From Cytophagales bacterium (lineage in GTDB: Bacteria > Bacteroidota > Bacteroidia > Cytophagales > Cyclobacteriaceae), in contig DAHVFH010000160.1 of the NCBI GenBank assembly GCA_027317105.1, positions 1-11,250 of the forward strand: a stretch of DNA of 11,250 nt. Direction: 5' to 3'. Position 1 is the stretch's first letter; each line of letters starts with the position of its first letter. Both the position numbers and the translations under genes were made by a program. The notes beneath the pieces are model-generated. The model was not told the origin of the DNA. It made no database searches and saw only the letters and a list, made by a program, of their open reading frames with translations. This document shows positions 1 to 5,939 of this stretch, one piece after another.

Positions 1-15
1 AACGTAAGGCTGTTC

Positions 16-80
16 AACCCTCTCGCCGGGGAGAGGGTGGCAGACGAGTGGTGTAATCGAATTGAGAAACTGGGTGAGGG
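16..80. repeat. Intergenic hairpin repeat (REP-like)
   Basis: The element starts with a perfect 7-bp inverted repeat, CCCTCTC (18-24) and GAGAGGG (31-37), around a GC-rich 6-base loop. It ends with TGGGTGAGGG (71-80), which repeats the G-rich theme of the right arm. No open frame of note crosses it, and it is GC-rich compared with the AT-rich DNA that follows. Short intergenic elements of this CCCTCTC...GAGAGGG...GGGTGAGGG style are often dispersed in bacterial genomes. That it is multicopy here is inferred from its form, because only one copy lies in this window. It could instead be the terminator hairpin of a gene ending left of position 1, although no T-run follows it. Confidence 0.5.
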
Positions 81-228
81 ATTAGACCATATAAGCGTCA
101 AATTGAAATGCACTCAAAAAGGATGAATTTCATTCGTAACAATTCAAAATTCTACCAAACCTCGGCCTGTCTCCTCACAGGACGAAATGTAAACTCAATA
201 GTCAAATCAGATACTTCGATATAATCTC

Positions 229-236
229 TATCTTTG
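229..236 (+). promoter_or_regulatory. Candidate -7 promoter box for ruvB
   Basis: TATCTTTG matches the Bacteroidota primary sigma factor -7 consensus TAnnTTTG exactly and ends 11 bases before the ruvB ATG. A transcript starting about 4 bases further on would have a leader of only some 8 nucleotides, so there would be no room for a ribosome binding site, and none is visible. I could not find the matching TTG (-33) element at the usual spacing, so the call rests on the -7 box alone. A TATAAT string at 220-225 overlaps this area but also lacks an upstream partner. Confidence 0.35.
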
Positions 237-247
237 AAAACTGAATT

Positions 248-1273
248 ATGCGCGAAGATTACCTAAAAGCCGATGCCGAAGGGCAAGGCAATGGCGAGAA
301 AGAAATTGAAAAGGCATTGCGTCCACTTTCCTTTGAGGATTTTTCTGGTCAGCAAAAAATTACTGACAACATCAAAGTATTTGTGCAAGCCGCCAAACAG
401 CGCAATGAGTCACTTGACCACGTGCTACTGCATGGCCCTCCCGGCTTGGGCAAGACTACCCTTTCTTTCATCATTTCAAATGAATTGGGTTCGCACATTA
501 AGATTACTTCAGGGCCGGTACTCGACAAACCCAGCGACTTAGCCGGGCTTCTTACCAATTTAGAAACCAACGATGTATTGTTCATCGATGAGATTCACCG
601 TTTAAATCCAATCGTTGAAGAGTATTTGTATTCCGCTATGGAAGATTTTCGCATCGACATTATGCTCGATAGCGGCCCGAATGCGCGCTCCGTACAAATT
701 AACCTAAACCCTTTTACATTAATTGGCGCGACTACACGGGCAGGACTTCTCACCTCACCGTTGCGTGCACGGTTCGGCATCAATGCCCGTTTAGAATATT
801 ACGACTCTGAATTACTCACTAAAATCGTAAAGCGTTCTGCTGAGATTCTGGTCACTCCGATAGAAGCAGATGCCGCTTTTGAAATTGCCAGAAGAAGCAG
901 GGGCACTCCGCGTATCGCCAATAATTTATTGAAACGCACCCGCGACTTTGCCCAAATAAAAGGCAACGGCACCATTACTAAACCCATTGCACAACTTGCG
1001 TTGAAAGCACTTGATGTAGATGAAAATGGCTTAGACGATATGGACAATCGTATCCTCAGTTCCATTATCGAAAAATTCAAAGGCGGCCCGGTCGGTCTTT
1101 CTACCATTGCCACTTCGGTAGGTGAAGAAGCCGAGACTATTGAAGAGGTGTATGAACCTTTTCTGATTCAGGAAGGCTACATTAAGCGCACTTCGCGTGG
1201 ACGCGAAGCCACCGAACTGGCGTATAAACATTTGAAAATTCCAAGACCGAGGACACAAGGGTTGTTTGATTGA
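248..1273 (+). CDS. ruvB: Holliday junction branch migration helicase RuvB
   Basis: RuvB is the hexameric AAA+ motor that, with RuvA, drives branch migration of Holliday junctions in recombination and repair in the cytoplasm. The 341-residue length is normal for the family. Visible landmarks in order are: Walker A GPPGLGKT (63-70), Walker B LFIDEIHR (111-118, acidic pair D114/E115), sensor 1 GATTRAG (160-166), the arginine-finger segment RARFG (173-177), the sensor 2 signature RGTPRIANNLLKR (218-230), and a C-terminal winged helix (about 260-335) with the basic DNA-contacting hairpin RTSRGREAT (314-322). The start is secure: the MREDYL opening followed by a short acidic linker and LRPLSFEDFSGQ is what RuvB proteins of this phylum look like. 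ruvA and ruvC are not adjacent in this window. The gene is intact and its neighbours say nothing special about it. Confidence 0.97.
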   Translation: MREDYLKADAEGQGNGEKEIEKALRPLSFEDFSGQQKITDNIKVFVQAAKQRNESLDHVLLHGPPGLGKTTLSFIISNELGSHIKITSGPVLDKPSDLAGLLTNLETNDVLFIDEIHRLNPIVEEYLYSAMEDFRIDIMLDSGPNARSVQINLNPFTLIGATTRAGLLTSPLRARFGINARLEYYDSELLTKIVKRSAEILVTPIEADAAFEIARRSRGTPRIANNLLKRTRDFAQIKGNGTITKPIAQLALKALDVDENGLDDMDNRILSSIIEKFKGGPVGLSTIATSVGEEAETIEEVYEPFLIQEGYIKRTSRGREATELAYKHLKIPRPRTQGLFD

Positions 1274-1396
1274 TTTTTAGGAATTTCATTATACATGTGT
1301 ATGGCATCTAAAATATATCAGGAAAGGATTGTTCAATTTTCAAAAGTGAATGAGCTGGCTGTATCGTTTAATAATGCTAATATTAATAATACCAAC

Positions 1397-1885
1397 ATGT
1401 CTGCAATAGATTTTCGCGATAGCGATATCCTTCAATTTTTCAGAAGCTTGAAAAAATGGGAGGTCAACTATCTTCTGGTAGGTGGTTTCGCGATGGCATT
1501 TCATGGTTATGTAAGAGCCACGAACGACCTTGATCTTTGGATAAAGGACGATCCTGAAAATATTGAAAAACTAAAAATTGTTTTGGCAGAAAATGGTGTG
1601 ACTGGGATTGAAAAGACGAAATCACTTCAACTTGTGGCTGGATTCACACAATTTAAAGTCGGCAACTCCGGATTTGTCGTTGATCCCATGACAAGTCTTA
1701 AGGCGTTTGGATCTTATGATTTCGATCAGTGCTTTGAAAGAGCAATATCCGGTGAGTTTAACGGAATCCATTTTAAAGTAATTCACCGAAAGGATATGCT
1801 TAAAGAGAAAGAGGCTACCAATCGACCAAAAGACCAGGCGGACATTATTCATCTTAGAGGGATGGACGAAAATCAAAAGGAATAA
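1397..1885 (+). CDS. Nucleotidyltransferase-fold protein (DUF6036/AbiEii-like)
   Basis: This is a small protein of the DNA polymerase beta-like nucleotidyltransferase fold. From the chosen start it has 162 residues. Key motif residues are LLVGGFAMAFHG (26-37) followed by RATNDLDLW (40-48), which gives the GG loop and the DxD metal-binding pair D44/D46. A third acidic residue lies in VVDPMTSL (D96), and the C-terminal KEKEATNRPKDQADI (about 137-151) resembles the conserved K-rich GRPKDxAD end of this group. The frame is open back to an ATG at 1295, giving 196 residues, but the extra 34 residues are Asn-rich and precede the usual family start, so I prefer 1397. No Shine-Dalgarno is seen at either start. 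The next gene begins 8 bases downstream, which suggests co-transcription. Relatives include toxin or antitoxin components and uncharacterised proteins. The substrate (nucleotide transfer to RNA, protein or small molecule) cannot be told from sequence. Confidence 0.8.
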   Translation: MSAIDFRDSDILQFFRSLKKWEVNYLLVGGFAMAFHGYVRATNDLDLWIKDDPENIEKLKIVLAENGVTGIEKTKSLQLVAGFTQFKVGNSGFVVDPMTSLKAFGSYDFDQCFERAISGEFNGIHFKVIHRKDMLKEKEATNRPKDQADIIHLRGMDENQKE

Positions 1886-1893
1886 AAGATTCA

Positions 1894-2652
1894 ATGAGGA
1901 GTACCTCAGGCAATATCCCTTTTATCCACAATTACTGCGATCGCTGGTGCGAGCGATGCTACTTTACGGCTCGTTGCGCTGTGAACGATCGGGTTTCGGA
2001 TTTGCCACCAGAGGCAAAAGACATGGCGAACAAAGCATTTTGGGATAACATCAGCAATAACCTGACAGAGGCTTTTGAGGGCTTAAAGAGAACTGCTGCT
2101 GAATACAGCATTGATTTGGAGAACATTCATGCCGATCCTGACGATGATAAGAAACAGATGGAAAGAAGCAGACGAAGAGCACTACATCCGTTGAGCATAC
2201 TCTCTAAACAATATGCTGATGAGGGAAGGAAGTGGTTTGAAACTACTAATGAAATCGAAGACAAAAGAATGGAGATAGTGCGTCAAGCGGAACTGAATAT
2301 CCTTCCCGAGGGTCAAATTGAAGAAGCCATAGATTCCTTTAAAGATTGTATTGAAATCATCCAGTGGTATCTTCATTTTATTCACGTTAAAATTCAGCGG
2401 GCACTTTCCGGAAAATTGGATAAAAATGATTCGATCGAAGAGAATTTTCAAACCGACTACAACGGGTCGGCAAAAATAGCAAAGATCGCTATGGATCGGA
2501 GCATGAGTGCATGGGTACTTTTGATGCAGCATTTACCTCGCAGCGAAGATGCAATTTTAAAATCGCTTTCATTGCTTCAGAAAATAAAAGGAATACTTGA
2601 AAATGAATTTCCCGACATGGAAAAGTTTATCCGCCCTGGATTTGATGAATAA
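1894..2652 (+). CDS. Uncharacterised helical protein, N-terminal Cys cluster
   Basis: I do not recognise a named family for this 252-residue protein. Its most distinctive part is the N-terminus, FIHNYCDRWCERC followed by YFTARC, which places C15, C19, C22 and C28 in a C-x3-C-x2-C-x5-C pattern that could hold a zinc ion or Fe-S cluster. The rest reads as mostly alpha-helical and charged, with possible helices at about 42-75, 86-118, 119-135, 139-172 and 192-240, and no signal peptide or membrane segment, so it is probably cytoplasmic. The only other cysteine is C152. The start is set by the cysteine cluster, since the next in-frame Met (residue 44) would remove it. It begins 8 bases after the nucleotidyltransferase gene and ends 18 bases before the GH97 gene, so it may be co-transcribed with both. 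An R-x4-H string (R93-H98) recalls HEPN RNases but sits in a run of arginines and may be chance. Confidence 0.75.
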   Translation: MRSTSGNIPFIHNYCDRWCERCYFTARCAVNDRVSDLPPEAKDMANKAFWDNISNNLTEAFEGLKRTAAEYSIDLENIHADPDDDKKQMERSRRRALHPLSILSKQYADEGRKWFETTNEIEDKRMEIVRQAELNILPEGQIEEAIDSFKDCIEIIQWYLHFIHVKIQRALSGKLDKNDSIEENFQTDYNGSAKIAKIAMDRSMSAWVLLMQHLPRSEDAILKSLSLLQKIKGILENEFPDMEKFIRPGFDE

Positions 2653-2670
2653 AGATTAAACAATAAAGCT

Positions 2671-4668
2671 ATGACCAAAAGAATTTATTTCTCCTTTCTT
2701 CTTATTTTGATCTCAGGTCATCTTCTCCTGGCACAAAAAAATAAAACCTACCCACTAAGCTCACCTGACGGGAAAATAAAAGTAACCGTTGATGTGAAAG
2801 AGTCCATTCAATGGTCCATCGAGCAAAATTCAGAAAAGGTGCTTCTGCCCTCGGCAATCTCGATGACGTTAGCGAATGGGAAATTGGGTGGTGCAGCTAA
2901 AATCATCTCCTCCAAAGTAGAGAAGGTGAACACCACTTTTGCAGCGATCAACTACAAAAAGAGTGTCGTTAAAGACGAGTACAATCAGCTTACCTTAAAA
3001 TGTAAAGGCGATTATAGTCTAATTTTCAGAGCCTATAACGATGGGGTTGCCTATCGGTTTGTCACGTCAAAAAAAGATTCCAGTACTGTTCTTTCGGAGG
3101 AAGCGAATTTTAACTTCTCGGGCGATCACTTGGCGTACATCCCCTATGCAAACGATCCGCACAACAAAGACGTGTACGAAATCTCTTTCGAAAATAATTA
3201 TCAACACATCCGGTTGTCGGAGATGGTAAAAGATACGCTAGCTTTTGCACCTGTGCTCATCGAGCTTCCTTCCGGGAAAAAAGTGGTGCTCACGGAAGCT
3301 GATCTCGAAGAATATCCGGGCATATTTTTGCAGCCAGGAGCAGCCCCAAATTCGTTGCATGGAAAATTTGCGCCCTACCCAACGGAAGAAAAGCAAGGTG
3401 GCCATAATAACCTTCAATCGTTTGTGATGAAACGTGCCAATTATCTTGCTAAGACAGCGGGTACCAAAAACTTTCCGTGGCGCGTGGTCATCATCAGCGA
3501 AAGCGATAAAGACCTTTTGAATAGCGATATGATTCAAAAACTAGCTGCGCCATCACGTCTTTCTGATATTTCCTGGATTAAACCGGGTAAGGTAGCCTGG
3601 GACTGGTGGAACGATTGGAATATTTCGCACGTAGATTTTCGAGCTGGAATTAACACAGCCACTTACAAATACTACATCGATTTTGCTTCCAGCAACCACA
3701 TCGAAAACATTCTTTTGGATGAAGGATGGGCAGATAGCCGGGACATTTTAAAAATAGTGCCGGCCATCGATCTGAAAGAAATTATTGACTACGGGCAACA
3801 AAAAAATGTAGGCGTTTGGCTCTGGTGTGGTTGGCTTCCGCTAGATAAGAAAATGGATTTGGCGCTTTCAACTTTCTCTAAGCTGGGCGTAAAAGGCTTG
3901 AAGGTTGATTTTATGGATCGTGATGATCAAAAAATGGTGGCCTTCTATTATCGTTTGGCAAAAAAGGCGGCCGATTATAAATTGATGTTGGATCTGCATG
4001 GGGCTTACAAACCCACTGGACTTCAACGGACCTATCCCAATATAGTGAATATCGAAGGGGTTCGTGGGATGGAAAACACGAAATGGTCGAATACCGATTT
4101 TCCGCTTTACGATTGCACGATCCCATTTATAAGAATGGTAGCCGGTCCGATGGACTACACTCCCGGTGCGATGAAGAATGCTAACAAAGCAAACTTTAGG
4201 GCGATCAATTCCGCACCGATGAGCCAAGGAACACGTTGCCACCAACTGGCCATGTATATTGTATTCGAGTCCCCATTTGAAATGCTGGCCGACAATCCTA
4301 CCAATTATTTGCGTGAGCCGGAGAGTACTCATTTCATGGCTTCGATACCCACCACTTTCGATGAGACCACGGCCATCGATGGCAAGGTCGGAGAGTTTGT
4401 GGCCATCGCCCGAAAGAAAAATGCTTCCTGGTACGTTGGTGTGATGAGTAATTGGAATTCGCGCGACCTTACGATTGACTTCTCTTTCTTAGGGGACGGC
4501 AACTATGAAGCAGAAATTTTTCAAGACGGGGTTAATGCCGATCGTGAGGCGACCGATTACAACCGGAAAATAATGAAACTGACATCCAAGGATAAGCAGG
4601 TGATTCACTTATCGAATGGAGGCGGATGGGCAGCAAGGATTTATCCAGCTCGCACTAAGGTCAATTAA
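2671..4668 (+). CDS. Secreted GH97 glycoside hydrolase (likely alpha-galactosidase type)
   Basis: This is a 665-residue family GH97 enzyme, which hydrolyses terminal alpha-linked glucose or galactose. A signal peptide covers residues 1-21 (basic MTKR, then a hydrophobic run ending LLLA before Q22), with no lipobox, so a soluble periplasmic or exported protein is expected. The order is that of the family: N-terminal beta-sandwich (about 25-295), catalytic TIM barrel (about 300-560, with WDWWNDWN at 310-317, LLDEGWAD at 348-355 and GLKVDFMDRDDQ at 409-420), then a C-terminal beta domain (about 570-662). D413 in KVDF sits where retaining GH97 members carry the nucleophile Asp, and E468 (RGMEN), 55 residues later, is a candidate acid/base. 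Inverting SusB-type alpha-glucosidases lack that Asp, so a retaining alpha-galactosidase-like subtype is favoured by inference. The gene lies 18 bases after the preceding gene and converges on the SusCD-side genes. Subtype and substrate are less certain than the family. Confidence 0.93.
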   Translation: MTKRIYFSFLLILISGHLLLAQKNKTYPLSSPDGKIKVTVDVKESIQWSIEQNSEKVLLPSAISMTLANGKLGGAAKIISSKVEKVNTTFAAINYKKSVVKDEYNQLTLKCKGDYSLIFRAYNDGVAYRFVTSKKDSSTVLSEEANFNFSGDHLAYIPYANDPHNKDVYEISFENNYQHIRLSEMVKDTLAFAPVLIELPSGKKVVLTEADLEEYPGIFLQPGAAPNSLHGKFAPYPTEEKQGGHNNLQSFVMKRANYLAKTAGTKNFPWRVVIISESDKDLLNSDMIQKLAAPSRLSDISWIKPGKVAWDWWNDWNISHVDFRAGINTATYKYYIDFASSNHIENILLDEGWADSRDILKIVPAIDLKEIIDYGQQKNVGVWLWCGWLPLDKKMDLALSTFSKLGVKGLKVDFMDRDDQKMVAFYYRLAKKAADYKLMLDLHGAYKPTGLQRTYPNIVNIEGVRGMENTKWSNTDFPLYDCTIPFIRMVAGPMDYTPGAMKNANKANFRAINSAPMSQGTRCHQLAMYIVFESPFEMLADNPTNYLREPESTHFMASIPTTFDETTAIDGKVGEFVAIARKKNASWYVGVMSNWNSRDLTIDFSFLGDGNYEAEIFQDGVNADREATDYNRKIMKLTSKDKQVIHLSNGGGWAARIYPARTKVN

Positions 4669-4672
4669 ATAA

Positions 4673-4769
4673 AGTTGACAATTGACAAGCGAACAATTGA
4701 TAATTTCGTTTTTATTATTTACCTCTTCTTTGTCAATTGAATTTTTGTCAACTGTCAACTAATTTTTTT
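4673..4769. terminator. Inverted heptad repeats in convergent gap, possible terminator
   Basis: The left arm AGTTGACAATTGACAA (4673-4688) and right arm TTGTCAACTGTCAACT (4745-4760) are reverse complements with one mismatch in 16. A second exact 10-base pairing exists between 4679-4688 and 4730-4739. Each arm is itself a tandem of a TTGACA-centred heptad. On the plus strand a run of seven T (4763-4769) follows the right arm, as expected for a Rho-independent terminator of the GH97 gene; that T-run overlaps the stop codon of the minus-strand gene. The large AT-rich loop (56 bases, or 41 for the inner pairing) makes this a weak terminator by normal standards, so it may simply be a repeat element lying in a convergent gap. 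Confidence 0.4.
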
Positions 4770-5853
4770 ATTTCATTGCCGATTTAATGATATCACCAGG
4801 CTTATGTTCGTTGGTGTAATCCAATCCTAAAAGGGCGGCCAACGTTTTAGCAATCTGGTTTTGATAAAGTTGTTCCTCACTTTTTACTTCACCTAACGCT
4901 TGAGTGTCGGGTCCAAGTAACGCCATCCAAATTTGATCGCATTCCGGCATCTTGCCACCGTGATGTCGCCAGTCTTCATCAGATTTGTTTCCACGGCCAT
5001 GGTCGGTGGTGATTATTAAAGTTGTTTTTCCTTTATACTTTTCATTGGACTGCAGCCATGTCCATAGTTTGTTGATAAATCCATCAATGTAGTGGGCAGA
5101 TTCCAAATACAAATCATATTTACCATCGTGGGCGAAGTCATCGGTTTCATCAAATGACAAATAAAGTACGCGTGGGTTCTTCTTCTTTAAGTACTCAAAT
5201 CCATAATGAAAAGTAAAACCGTCCAGCCGAACATCACCAAGCGGATTGGGCACTTCATACATGAGCTCGTTGAGAAGTTTTTCATTGGCGTTGATATCGC
5301 CCTTCGCTTCCACAATCCCTGAGTTTACCAATATTCCATTCCGTTTGGAATTAATGATGTATGGAAAGACATCCCACGAGGAAAACGCAGCTATTTTTCC
5401 GCTAAAACCTTTTTGTTGATTGATGAACTCCAACACATTTTTATTAGGGTTATCAAATTTATCGTTGGAATGAATCCGTTCATTATCGGCTGAGCCAGTG
5501 AGGATTTCATTGTAGCCTGGATAGGAAAACCATTGGTTGTTGGTCACATTCACTTTGTTGCCCAATGTGCGGTTGCCATAAAGCTGGCCTTGTTGTTTTA
5601 TCGTACTCCAAAAAAAAGGCATTAAAAGTTTCCTTCTTTTTTCTGGACTTTCATTCCAGAATTTTTTGGTAAGACCGGCTGAGTCGCTGACGAATTTTTT
5701 ATTGATTAGCCGCTGTTCAGCACCAGTGAAAATCTCCTGCCAACGGGTGCCGTCAAGTGTGATGAGGATTACGTTTTCTGTTTTTAATTTTTGGGCGAAA
5801 ACTAAGCTCAAGAAGCTTAAGCAAAGAAGAAGGGTGATAAATAATGTTTTCAT
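4768..5853 (-). CDS. Exported alkaline-phosphatase-superfamily hydrolase
   Basis: This 361-residue protein belongs to the alkaline phosphatase/phosphodiesterase/sulfatase metalloenzyme superfamily and would cleave a phosphoester or related bond outside the cytoplasm. A signal peptide covers residues 1-20 (FITLLLCLSFLSLVFA, then Q21). Metal and catalytic residues can be followed in the usual order: D34 in ILITLDGTRW, candidate nucleophile S110 in WFSYPGYNEILTG, D238 and H242 in DETDDFAHDG, D284/H285 in TTDHGRG, and H297/H298 in WRHHGG. The C/S-x-P-x-R formylglycine motif of true sulfatases is absent. Proteins like this are often loosely annotated as phosphoglyceromutase, but the signal peptide argues against that role. 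The gene lies downstream of susD on the same strand, separated by a terminator, so it probably has partly independent expression. The true substrate is unknown. Confidence 0.88.
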   Translation of the reverse strand: MKTLFITLLLCLSFLSLVFAQKLKTENVILITLDGTRWQEIFTGAEQRLINKKFVSDSAGLTKKFWNESPEKRRKLLMPFFWSTIKQQGQLYGNRTLGNKVNVTNNQWFSYPGYNEILTGSADNERIHSNDKFDNPNKNVLEFINQQKGFSGKIAAFSSWDVFPYIINSKRNGILVNSGIVEAKGDINANEKLLNELMYEVPNPLGDVRLDGFTFHYGFEYLKKKNPRVLYLSFDETDDFAHDGKYDLYLESAHYIDGFINKLWTWLQSNEKYKGKTTLIITTDHGRGNKSDEDWRHHGGKMPECDQIWMALLGPDTQALGEVKSEEQLYQNQIAKTLAALLGLDYTNEHKPGDIIKSAMK

Positions 5854-5856
5854 AGG

Positions 5857-5870
5857 TAGGATTTAGGATT
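5857..5870. repeat. Tandem heptamer (2 x TAGGATT) before phosphatase gene
   Basis: TAGGATT occurs twice head to tail, perfectly, starting 4 bases upstream of the minus-strand start codon at 5853. On the coding strand it reads AATCCTAAATCCTA then CCT and ATG. It occupies the place where a ribosome binding site would be, and no purine-rich site is present. Two copies may be chance. Confidence 0.5.
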
Positions 5871-5873
5871 CGT

Positions 5874-5881
5874 TAAAGATA
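5874..5881 (-). promoter_or_regulatory. Possible -7 box for the phosphatase-like gene
   Basis: On the minus strand this reads TATCTTTA, one base from the TAnnTTTG consensus, and lies 20 bases before the start codon and just after the susD terminator. No TTG -33 element is seen at the expected spacing, so this is a weak call. It would supply the separate promoter that the terminator upstream implies. Confidence 0.25.
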
Positions 5882-5886
5882 GCTTG

Positions 5887-5914
5887 AAAAAATCCGGGAC
5901 ACGAAGGCCCCGGA
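5887..5914 (-). terminator. Intrinsic terminator after susD
   Basis: Read on the minus strand, TCCGGG (5914-5909) pairs perfectly with CCCGGA (5898-5893). The 10-base interior contains TTCG and allows an extra G-U and C-G pair. Six T residues (5892-5887) follow directly. This is the classic Rho-independent form. It lies 26 bases after the susD stop codon and ahead of the phosphatase-like gene, so it should end or attenuate the susCD transcript. Confidence 0.8.
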
Positions 5915-5939
5915 AAAACCTAAACATTAAAACAAAAAA

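Noticed and set aside
166..181. CCTGT/ACAGG hairpin upstream of ruvB
   Set aside because: The stem is only 5 bp, with no T-run and no known regulatory form.
123..224. 33-residue open frame before ruvB
   Set aside because: It has no usable ribosome binding site (the purine run touches the ATG), no recognisable sequence, and is short enough to be chance.
1937..1944. GCGATCGC palindrome
   Set aside because: It resembles the cyanobacterial HIP1 octamer, but a single copy inside a coding region of a Bacteroidota-type genome is chance.
1936..1959. C-x3-C-x2-C in the 1894-2652 protein as a radical SAM motif
   Set aside because: The spacing matches, but the protein is small and helical, no TIM-barrel or SAM-binding motifs follow, and a fourth Cys suggests a different metal site.
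4768..5853. Annotating the hydrolase as a sulfatase or phosphoglycerate mutase
   Set aside because: It lacks the formylglycine motif of sulfatases, and its signal peptide is inconsistent with a glycolytic mutase.
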